Part shown: positions 14,291-19,677 of the stretch, one piece after another
How positions within the stretch are numbered: the first letter of the stretch is position 1
Layout: every line of letters begins with the position of its first letter
Assembly (NCBI GenBank): GCA_964544475.1
Contig: CAZJBS010000046.1
Location: 1-19,677, forward strand
DNA from: CAZJBS01 sp964544475
Lineage (GTDB): Bacteria > CLD3 > SB21
DNA: 19,677 nt
Reading direction: 5' to 3'
Position numbers and translations under genes: made by a program
The notes under the pieces: generated by a model
The model's database searches: none
Told to the model about the DNA's origin: nothing
What the model saw: the letters and a program-made list of their open reading frames with translations, nothing else

Positions 14291-14683
14291 TTACTTCAGT
14301 AAGATTTTCTTGAGTGTGACCATGTGGGCGGCAAATTCCCTGCGGCGCGGATGACGGCCGAGGCGGGTGACGGCCCGCCGCAGACGCGCTTTGTCAATAT
14401 TCGGCCGCTCGCCCTTGATGGCGCCATGGACCTCCGGCACGTTGAATGTCGCGCCGATTTCATCGAGAATCTTCCCGGCCTGTTGCAGATCGCCTTTGAT
14501 TTTTTCTTCTTTGAGAATGGTATTCAACAGGGCGATTTCGCGGCGCTTCTCACGCAAGGACAGCTTGTTTTCAAGCTGGCCGGTGCCATGCTGAAACCGC
14601 AGCTTGAAGAGCTCATTCTCGGCATCCGCGAGCATGTTTCTGATTTCATCGGCCGGGAGGCCGCGTACTTCATGTGCTTTCAT
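14291..14683 (-). CDS. rpmC: 50S ribosomal protein L29, double-length with novel C-terminal extension
   Basis: uL29 sits next to L23 at the peptide tunnel exit, where targeting and folding factors dock. Residues 1-63 are canonical: EVRGLPADEIRNML, the LFKLRFQHGTGQLEN block, and RREIALLNTILKEE. Normal L29 stops here, at about 60-70 residues. This ORF continues without interruption to 130. Residues 64-95 are mixed (DLQQAGKILDEIGATFNVPE region), and residues 96-130 are strongly basic with several Arg and His (RRAVTRLGRHPRRREF). I do not recognise the extension. It uses the same reading frame, ends 17 bases before rpsQ and leaves no room for another gene, so it is not a misread junction. ATG at 14681-14683. 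Confidence 0.93.
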   Translation of the reverse strand: MKAHEVRGLPADEIRNMLADAENELFKLRFQHGTGQLENKLSLREKRREIALLNTILKEEKIKGDLQQAGKILDEIGATFNVPEVHGAIKGERPNIDKARLRRAVTRLGRHPRRREFAAHMVTLKKILLK

Positions 14684-14712
14684 ATCGCTTCGAGACTCCT
14701 ACTTTCGGATGT

Positions 14713-15132
14713 TTACGCTCGTATTTCACCGCGGCTGACGAAACGCGACTGCAGCGGCAGTTTGAAGGCCGCCAGGCGGAACGCGGTACGCGCCATGTCT
14801 TCGGTCACACCGTCAATTTCAAACATGACCCGGCCGGGTTTGATGACCGCCACCCAGAATTCCGGTGAGCCTTTGCCGGATCCCATACGGGTTTCGGCGG
14901 GTTTCTTGGTGACCGGCTTGTCCGGGAATATCCGGATCCAGATCTTGCCGCCGCGTTTGATGTAACGCGTCATCGCGATACGGGCCGCCTCGATCTGGCG
15001 GCTGGTGATCCATCCGCATTCGGTGCTCTTGAGTCCAAAACTCCCGAAACTGACTTCGTTGCCGCGCGTAGCCTTGCCGCGCATGCGACCGCGATGGTGT
15101 TTGCGATGTTTGACTTTCTTCGGCATTAACAT
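14713..15132 (-). CDS. rplP: 50S ribosomal protein L16
   Basis: uL16 lines the A-site finger region and is needed for peptidyl-transferase centre maturation. The 139 residues start MLMPKKVKHRKHHRGR and contain the loop RMGSGKGSPEFWVAVIKPG (82-100), the part closest to the A-site tRNA. The arginine that is hydroxylated in E. coli L16 is in this loop. The first ATG (15130-15132) is chosen because the family begins MLMPK and AGGAG lies 9 bases upstream, against 15 for the third codon ATG. Confidence 0.97.
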   Translation of the reverse strand: MLMPKKVKHRKHHRGRMRGKATRGNEVSFGSFGLKSTECGWITSRQIEAARIAMTRYIKRGGKIWIRIFPDKPVTKKPAETRMGSGKGSPEFWVAVIKPGRVMFEIDGVTEDMARTAFRLAAFKLPLQSRFVSRGEIRA

Positions 15133-15157
15133 GGGCTATATCTCCTGAACAGTTTCT

Positions 15158-15823
15158 CTACCGTGTTTCGGTTTTGGTCTCAAACGGGCTGAGCACCTCG
15201 CCTTTGCAGATCCAGACTTTGACGCCAATCGCCCCGTAGGTCGTTCGCGCCGTGCCATACGCAAAATCGATATCGGCTCGAAGCGTGTGCAAGGGCACGC
15301 GTCCTTCATGGTAGCGGTCGGCACGCGCAATTTCAGAACCGCCCAATCGGCCGGACACCGCGATGCGGATGCCTTCGGCGCCCATACGCATGGCCGCCCG
15401 GACGGCATTCTTCATGGCCCGGCGGTAAGGGATCTTGCCCTCCAGCTGGCGAGCAATATCGGCGCCCACCAGGTACGAATCCAATTCCGGCGTCTTGATC
15501 TCGGCAATATTGATACGGATGTCCTTCTTCGTCACTTTCTTGATTTCCTCGCGCAACTGGTCCACATCCTTGCCCTTGCGGCCAATCACAATACCCGGAC
15601 GGGCCGTGTGGATCGTGATCGTGATGACTTCGGATTCCTTCTTGATGCGCTCGATGCCGATCTTGGTGATGCGGGCATCTTTCGGCAGACGGTTGCGCAG
15701 GTACTTCCGAATGGCCATGTCTTCTTCGAGTTTGTCGGCGAAGTGCCGCTCGTCGAACCAACCCGAGTTCCAGGTCTTGATCACGCCAAGCCGGAAACCT
15801 ACTGGATGTGTTTTCTGTCCCAA
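15158..15823 (-). CDS. rpsC: 30S ribosomal protein S3
   Basis: uS3 forms part of the mRNA entry tunnel and its helicase. The 221 residues begin GQKTHPVGFRLG and contain the type II KH domain with the GxxG loop GRKG at 81-84. The C-terminal domain has LVGADIARQLEGKIPYRRAMK and GIRIAVSGRLGGSEIARAD. The start is TTG at 15821-15823, directly before the universal GQK start and 6 bases after a strong GGAGG. No ATG is available nearby, so TTG initiation is well supported. Confidence 0.97.
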   Translation of the reverse strand: MGQKTHPVGFRLGVIKTWNSGWFDERHFADKLEEDMAIRKYLRNRLPKDARITKIGIERIKKESEVITITIHTARPGIVIGRKGKDVDQLREEIKKVTKKDIRINIAEIKTPELDSYLVGADIARQLEGKIPYRRAMKNAVRAAMRMGAEGIRIAVSGRLGGSEIARADRYHEGRVPLHTLRADIDFAYGTARTTYGAIGVKVWICKGEVLSPFETKTETR

Positions 15824-15858
15824 AATATCCTCCGTAAATCTTTTATCACTGAATCAAA

Positions 15859-16197
15859 TCAACTTTTTTCCGCGACGACCACGGTGATGTGGCTCGTTCG
15901 GCGACGGATCATGGCCCGCCGCCCCATCGATCCGGCCCGTCCTCTTTTGAGCGTGGGTCCTCCGTCAATGAACACTTCTTTGACAAACAATTTATGCGTG
16001 TCCGCGCCGGGGTTGACGTACATGACGTTCGCGACCGCCGAACGGATGGTCTTTTCCAGGTATTCGGATGCATTCTTTCGCATAAAATGCAGGATCGTGA
16101 TGGCCTCTTCCGTGGCCTTGCCGCGGACGAGTTCGGCGACCCGGCGGACCTTGCGCGGTGACATTCTCACGTATTTCGTTAACGCTCGTGCTTCCAT
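15859..16197 (-). CDS. rplV: 50S ribosomal protein L22
   Basis: uL22 extends a beta-hairpin into the peptide tunnel, forming the constriction with L4; this is where some macrolide-resistance mutations arise. The 112 residues show VRMSPRKVRRVAELVRGK (10-27), then EKTIRSAVANVMYV and the hairpin/C-terminal block KRGRAGSMGRRAMIRRRTSHITVVV. No deletion or insertion is evident in the hairpin. ATG at 16195-16197 with GGAG about 6 bases upstream. Confidence 0.97.
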   Translation of the reverse strand: MEARALTKYVRMSPRKVRRVAELVRGKATEEAITILHFMRKNASEYLEKTIRSAVANVMYVNPGADTHKLFVKEVFIDGGPTLKRGRAGSMGRRAMIRRRTSHITVVVAEKS

Positions 16198-16222
16198 GAG
16201 TTCTCCAGAGAGTTACAATTCG

Positions 16223-16525
16223 TTACTTCTTCGGACCGGCCGGCGCGCTCGTCGTGGCCGCGGTCTTCGTGCCGGAATGGCCGCGAAACGTACGGGTCGG
16301 TGAAAATTCACCCAGCTTGTGACCCACCATGTTTTCAGACACATAGACGGGGATGAACTTGTTGCCGTTGTGCACCGCGAAGGTGTGCCCGACAAATTCC
16401 GGCGCGATCATGCAACTGCGCGCCCACGTCTTGATGACCTTGCGGTCTTTGGTGCGGTTCATGGATTCGACCTTTTCCATCAGGTTGGCGTCCAGAAACG
16501 GCCCTTTTTTGATCGAACGACTCAT
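16223..16525 (-). CDS. rpsS: 30S ribosomal protein S19
   Basis: uS19 pairs with S13 in the 30S head. The 100 residues begin SRSIKKGPFLD and contain the KVIKTWARSCMIAPEFVGHTF and HKLGEFSPTRTFRGH signatures. The last 16 residues are a Thr/Ala/Pro/Lys tail that varies between lineages. ATG at 16523-16525, 21 bases after rplB. Confidence 0.97.
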   Translation of the reverse strand: MSRSIKKGPFLDANLMEKVESMNRTKDRKVIKTWARSCMIAPEFVGHTFAVHNGNKFIPVYVSENMVGHKLGEFSPTRTFRGHSGTKTAATTSAPAGPKK

Positions 16526-16546
16526 AGGTTATCCTCTGATCAGCAA

Positions 16547-17374
16547 TTACTTTCTGCGTTTGATAATGAAATTATTCGTGCGATGATTTTTCTTGCGGGT
16601 CTTGAAGCCCTTGGTCGGCTGGCCCCACGGCGTTACAGGATGCGGATTACCCTGTGGTGAACGGCCTTCACCGCCGCCGTGCGGATGGTCGACAGGATTC
16701 ATGACCACACCACGCTGATGGGGGCGTTTGCCCAGCCAGCGTTGGCGGCCTGCTTTTCCAATCGTCACATTTTCATGTTCCAGATTCCCGACCTGACCGA
16801 CGGTGGCGACGCAGTCCTCGTGCACTTTGCGGATTTCACCGGAAGGAAGCCGCAATTGCACAAAACCTTCCTCGCGGCCGACGATATTCGCAAACGCACC
16901 GGCCGAGCGCGCCATTTGGGCGCCTTTGCCGAGTTTCAATTCGACATTGTGCACATTGGTGCCGATCGGAATGCCCTTCAACGGCAGCGTGTTGCCGATT
17001 TTTATTTCAGCGGTTTCGCCCGACATCAGGATTTCCCCGACTTTGAGACCGTCCGGCGCCAGGATGTAACGTTTGTCGCCGTCGGCATAATGCAGCAACG
17101 CGAGATGGGCGCTGCGATTCGGATCGTATTCGATGGCCGCGACTTTGGCCGGCACACCGGGTTTGTTGCGTTTGAAATCAACCACGCGGTACATGCGCTT
17201 GTGGCCGCCTCCGCGAAACCGGGAGGTCGTATGACCGACATTGTTGCGACCGCCGCTCTTCTTGATCGGCTCCAACAGCGCCTTCTCGGGCGTCTTCTTG
17301 GTGACTTCCTTGAAGTCGGAAACCGTGATGTAACGACGGCTCGGCGTATAAGGTCTGAACGACTTAATGGGCAT
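16547..17374 (-). CDS. rplB: 50S ribosomal protein L2
   Basis: uL2 is needed for subunit joining and peptidyl-transferase activity. The 275 residues are normal length. Seen are RPYTPSRRY near the start, GGGHKRMYRVVDFKR (about 55-69), the central SH3-like block with ARSAGAFANIVGREEGFVQLRLPSGE, and the C-terminal MNPVDHPHGGGEGRSPQG (about 225-242), which includes the conserved histidine near the active centre. ATG at 17372-17374. The 65-base gap from rplW is the longest between rplC and map and contains only a 5-bp GC hairpin. Confidence 0.98.
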   Translation of the reverse strand: MPIKSFRPYTPSRRYITVSDFKEVTKKTPEKALLEPIKKSGGRNNVGHTTSRFRGGGHKRMYRVVDFKRNKPGVPAKVAAIEYDPNRSAHLALLHYADGDKRYILAPDGLKVGEILMSGETAEIKIGNTLPLKGIPIGTNVHNVELKLGKGAQMARSAGAFANIVGREEGFVQLRLPSGEIRKVHEDCVATVGQVGNLEHENVTIGKAGRQRWLGKRPHQRGVVMNPVDHPHGGGEGRSPQGNPHPVTPWGQPTKGFKTRKKNHRTNNFIIKRRK

Positions 17375-17439
17375 ATCTACTCTCGCTGGTTACGGCCGGA
17401 TCATGGTACGCCTGCGGCGTCTTGTCCCGGCGGTTTAAC

Positions 17440-17769
17440 TTATACTCCTTCGACGAATTCAATCTTGTTGTCTTTGACCAACGTCACAATCGCCTTCTTC
17501 CAATCGGGGCTCTTGCCGGACGTCCGGCCTGACTGTGTCCACCGCTGGCGATTTTTTCCGCCGACATTGATCGTACGGATCGAAGCCACCTTCACGTTGA
17601 ATTTCAACTCGACGGCGGTTCGTATTTCGGCTTTGTTGGCATCTTTGATGACTTCAAACGCGTACTGATTGAGCGGATCGCCGTTGCGTTTTTTCCTGTC
17701 CTTCAGAATGGTCATCTTTTCCGTGACCACCGGATACTTTAAAATTCGGTTTATTCTCGAGTTGTCCAT
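17440..17769 (-). CDS. rplW: 50S ribosomal protein L23
   Basis: uL23 is the main docking platform at the tunnel exit for trigger factor, SRP and SecYEG. The 109 residues contain the YPVVTEKMT start block (12-20), QYAFEVIKDANKAEIRTAVE (about 35-54), and KSPDWKKAIVTL (86-97). Length and order are ordinary. ATG at 17767-17769, 21 bases after rplD. Its structural neighbour L29 is the extended protein in this operon. Confidence 0.97.
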   Translation of the reverse strand: MDNSRINRILKYPVVTEKMTILKDRKKRNGDPLNQYAFEVIKDANKAEIRTAVELKFNVKVASIRTINVGGKNRQRWTQSGRTSGKSPDWKKAIVTLVKDNKIEFVEGV

Positions 17770-17790
17770 GACCTTAACCTCTCAACTTGA

Positions 17791-18513
17791 TTAGTTCGCC
17801 TGGGCGCCAAAAACCGCTTCGACGCCTTTCAACGCACTCTCATGAAACACGACATAATCGGCGTTCATGATGTCGTACGTCGACGCGTCCCGCACGACGG
17901 CCACTTTCAGGCCGGGCACGTTGCGGCAGGACTTCCGGAAATTTTCGTAGGCCTTCTGATCGGCGTCACTCTTCACGGCCGTTCCCTTGCTGACCAGCAT
18001 CAGAACTTTGTTAATGCGCTTCGAGTTCTTGCCGCTTTCGGTCTTGGTCTTGACGCCCGACAGACCGAGGGCATTCAACACGCCCGCCACTTCCTTCGTT
18101 TTCGGTGCGTCGGCAAGGAGGCCATGAAAATCCTCCACGACGACGATCTTCTGGTCCTTGGCTTTGTAGGTCAGCGCGGATTTTCTCGCCAGACGTTTCA
18201 CTTTGGCATTCAATGCCTTCTTGTAGAGATGGGGATGCGGACCAAACGTCACGGCACCACCCGGCCACAACGGCGTTTTGACGGAGCCGGCGCGCGCGCC
18301 ACCGGTACCTTTTTGTTTCCACGGCTTCTTCGTCGTTCCCGAAACCGTCGAACGTTCCAGAGTGCTGTGCGTCCCGTGGCGTTTGTTGGACTGTTCGGCC
18401 GTCACCGCGAGGTACACCGCGTGGTCGTTGGGTTCGATCCCGAAAACATCTTTCGGCAGATCGACCTTTCTTCCGGTGGCCTCACCCTTGATGGTTTTTA
18501 CTTCAATCGTCAT
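17791..18513 (-). CDS. rplD: 50S ribosomal protein L4
   Basis: uL4 sends a loop into the peptide tunnel, and in E. coli also represses the S10 operon through its leader. The 240 residues show the tunnel loop KPWKQKGTGGARAGS (63-77), PLWPGGAVTFGP (81-92), a basic helix KVKRLARKSALTYKA, and a long C-terminal globular part with VVEDFH. Family length is usually 200-210; the extra residues are spread through the C-terminal half. ATG at 18511-18513, 34 bases after rplC. The E. coli-type leader would lie upstream of rpsJ, where only 34 bases separate it from tuf. Confidence 0.97.
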   Translation of the reverse strand: MTIEVKTIKGEATGRKVDLPKDVFGIEPNDHAVYLAVTAEQSNKRHGTHSTLERSTVSGTTKKPWKQKGTGGARAGSVKTPLWPGGAVTFGPHPHLYKKALNAKVKRLARKSALTYKAKDQKIVVVEDFHGLLADAPKTKEVAGVLNALGLSGVKTKTESGKNSKRINKVLMLVSKGTAVKSDADQKAYENFRKSCRNVPGLKVAVVRDASTYDIMNADYVVFHESALKGVEAVFGAQAN

Positions 18514-18547
18514 GACTCGAAACCTTTATTACAATTGCCTGTTGTCG

Positions 18548-19180
18548 TTAAAGCGTCTTGCGGATCTCGATGAACGAATTCGTCGGCCCGGGAATACTGC
18601 CCTTGATGAAAATTACATTGGATTCCTTGTCCAGCCGCACGACCCGCAGATTCTTGACGGTCACGCGATCGCCGCCCATACGGCCCGCCATGCGCTGGCC
18701 CCGGAATACGCGCGAAGGATACGAACTGCCGCCGACGGAACCCGGTGAACGGGGGCGGTCGGACTGGCCGTGACTCGTCTCACCAATACCACCGAAACCA
18801 TGCCGTTTGACGACGCCCTGGAAGCCCTTGCCTTTGGAAACGCCGGTGACGCTCACTTTTTCACCCTCGGAAAAAATATCCAACTTGATCTCGGCGCCGA
18901 GTTGAAGCTCCGTCAGATTAAACCCATTGAATTCCCGCAGGATTCGCGGAAAGGAATCCTTGAACCCGGATTTGGTGAGGTGACCCTGAAGCGCTTTGGT
19001 CGTGTGTTTGACCGTTTTGCGACCCACGGCCAGTTGCACGGCTTCATACCCGTCCTTCTCCATCGTCTTGATCTGGGTGACGACGCAGGGCAGCGCTTCG
19101 ACGACGGTCACCGGGATGATGTTCCCGCTTTCATCGAAGATGTTGCTCATGCCAAGTTTTCTGCCAATCATACCGCTCAT
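18548..19180 (-). CDS. rplC: 50S ribosomal protein L3
   Basis: uL3 is an assembly initiator whose tip reaches the peptidyl-transferase centre. The chosen ATG (19178-19180) gives MSGMIGRKLGM, the family start, with AGGAG 10 bases upstream and 210 residues. An in-frame TTG at 19246 would add 22 residues with no family support. Visible are SKGKGFQGVVKRHGF (115-129), the loop SVGGSSYPSRVF and GQRMAGRMG (161-169). The loop glutamine that is methylated in E. coli L3 is not evident in this loop. The 87-base spacer from rpsJ holds a possible hairpin. Confidence 0.96.
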   Translation of the reverse strand: MSGMIGRKLGMSNIFDESGNIIPVTVVEALPCVVTQIKTMEKDGYEAVQLAVGRKTVKHTTKALQGHLTKSGFKDSFPRILREFNGFNLTELQLGAEIKLDIFSEGEKVSVTGVSKGKGFQGVVKRHGFGGIGETSHGQSDRPRSPGSVGGSSYPSRVFRGQRMAGRMGGDRVTVKNLRVVRLDKESNVIFIKGSIPGPTNSFIEIRKTL

Positions 19181-19217
19181 GTTATCTAAACTCCTGGTAA
19201 GAACCGCTTCTGAAGTT

Positions 19218-19250
19218 ATCGTTGCCATCAGAACCGATCCTATCAACGAT
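19218..19250 (-). promoter_or_regulatory. Possible mRNA hairpin in the rpsJ-rplC spacer
   Basis: A perfect 7-bp inverted repeat, ATCGTTG and CAACGAT, is separated by 19 bases in the longest spacer of the S10 part (87 bases). No T-tract follows, so it is not a terminator. It could be an RNA-processing or translation-control structure; a chance repeat is equally possible. Confidence 0.25.
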
Positions 19251-19267
19251 TAAGCTTATCGTGCCAA

Positions 19268-19588
19268 TTACGCATTGGCCGTGACTTTTAATTCAATGTC
19301 CACGCCGGCCGGCAACTCCAGTTTGGACAACGCCTCAACCGTCTTGTTCGTCGCGTTGAGGATGCAGATCAGGCGCTTGTGAATGCGCGTCTCGAACTGC
19401 TCCCGGGACTTTTTGTCCACGTGCGGTGAACGGAGCACGGTGTACACGGTCCGGTCGGTTGGCAGCGGAATGGGTCCGCTGATCACCGCGCCCGAACTCT
19501 TGGCCGTACGAATAATCTTTTCGATCGATTTGTCGATCAGATTGTGATCGTAAGCCTTCAACTTGATTCGGATTCCTTGTCCAGTCAC
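19268..19588 (-). CDS. rpsJ: 30S ribosomal protein S10 (NusE)
   Basis: uS10 lies in the 30S head and also acts with NusB/NusG in transcription antitermination. The 106 residues contain GPIPLPT (38-44), SPHVDKKSREQFE (54-66) and the end LPAGVDIELKV. The start is GTG at 19586-19588, with a modest AGGT 7 bases upstream. Family members usually begin just before the IRIKLKAYDH block, which fits. It follows tuf after 34 bases, as in fused str-S10 arrangements. Confidence 0.96.
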   Translation of the reverse strand: MTGQGIRIKLKAYDHNLIDKSIEKIIRTAKSSGAVISGPIPLPTDRTVYTVLRSPHVDKKSREQFETRIHKRLICILNATNKTVEALSKLELPAGVDIELKVTANA

Positions 19589-19622
19589 TTTGATACCTAT
19601 GAAATGGTTTGGTACAGGAACA

Positions 19623-19677
19623 TTACTTGATAATCTTGGTCACCACGCCGGCGCCCACGGTGCGGCCGCCTTCGCGG
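19623..19677 (-). CDS. tuf: Elongation factor Tu, C-terminal end (partial)
   Basis: Only the last 17 residues and the TAA stop are in the window. They read REGGRTVGAGVVTKIIK, the near-invariant end of domain 3 of EF-Tu, which carries aminoacyl-tRNA to the ribosome. The rest, including the GTPase domain, lies beyond base 19677. Placement directly before rpsJ is typical of the str operon joining S10. EF-Tu may be present in one or two copies; this cannot be told from here. Confidence 0.95.
   Translation of the reverse strand, partial: REGGRTVGAGVVTKIIK

Noticed and set aside
15287..16303. A 338-codon open frame on the plus strand
   Set aside because: Complement of rpsC, rplV and the end of rpsS, all clearly coding on the minus strand.
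17375..17439. The rplW-rplB spacer, considered as a regulatory element or tiny gene
   Set aside because: It holds only a 5-bp GC hairpin (ACGCC/GGCGT) and a 4-codon frame; too weak to support a call.
1..19677. A search by eye for CRISPR arrays, insertion sequences, tRNA, rRNA, or defence genes
   Set aside because: Nothing found: no direct-repeat arrays, no transposase motifs, no cloverleaf or rRNA sequence. The window is densely packed with housekeeping genes.

Overview
The window is almost entirely one minus-strand ribosomal protein cluster. Reading in the direction of transcription, from base 19677 down to base 1, it runs: the 3' end of tuf; the S10 group (rpsJ, rplC, rplD, rplW, rplB, rpsS, rplV, rpsC, rplP, rpmC, rpsQ); the spc group (rplN, rplX, rplE, rpsN, rpsH, rplF, rplR, rpsE, rpmD, rplO, secY, map, infA, rpmJ); and the alpha group (rpsM, rpsK, rpsD, rpoA, rplQ). 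These are followed by an unrecognised 98-residue basic protein, an intrinsic terminator, a secreted GHL10-type glycoside hydrolase, a GNAT acetyltransferase, and rpsA (S1), whose C-terminal tail leaves the window. No gene is supported on the plus strand.

Organism: the order secY-map-infA-rpmJ with no adk, the long L17, the SecY C-terminus ending in a basic GRIRGRRG, and the extended L30 all point to the FCB side of the bacterial tree (Bacteroidota, Chlorobi/Ignavibacteria and relatives). Nearly every gene has a clear AGGAG-type Shine-Dalgarno sequence and the base composition is moderately GC-rich. That argues against a typical SD-poor Bacteroidota genome and for a deeper FCB or candidate lineage. 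This is inference; no marker here fixes the phylum.

Layout: from tuf to the 98-residue ORF the gaps are about 16-87 bases and I see no internal terminator, so S10, spc and alpha look fused into one transcription unit of roughly 16 kb that also carries the str-operon tail. The longest spacers sit before rplC (87 bases, with a possible hairpin), before infA (84 bases, AT-rich, with a plausible internal promoter), before rplB (65) and before rpoA (59). A strong hairpin with a T-tract at 3462-3498 closes the unit. The hydrolase begins directly at the end of that T-tract and is followed one base later by the acetyltransferase. A separate promoter region at 1706-1903 drives rpsA and holds a dyad over the -10 box plus two mutually exclusive leader hairpins.

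Function: the products build both ribosomal subunits, the RNA polymerase alpha subunit, the SecY channel, methionine aminopeptidase, and IF-1, so they cover transcription, translation start, nascent-chain processing and export. The core genes are ordinary. The less ordinary points are a doubled-length L29 that should sit at the tunnel exit, the unknown ORF at the operon end, the rpsA leader, the hydrolase/GNAT pair wedged between alpha and rpsA, and frequent TTG/GTG starts. I found no mobile element, CRISPR array, tRNA, rRNA or defence system.
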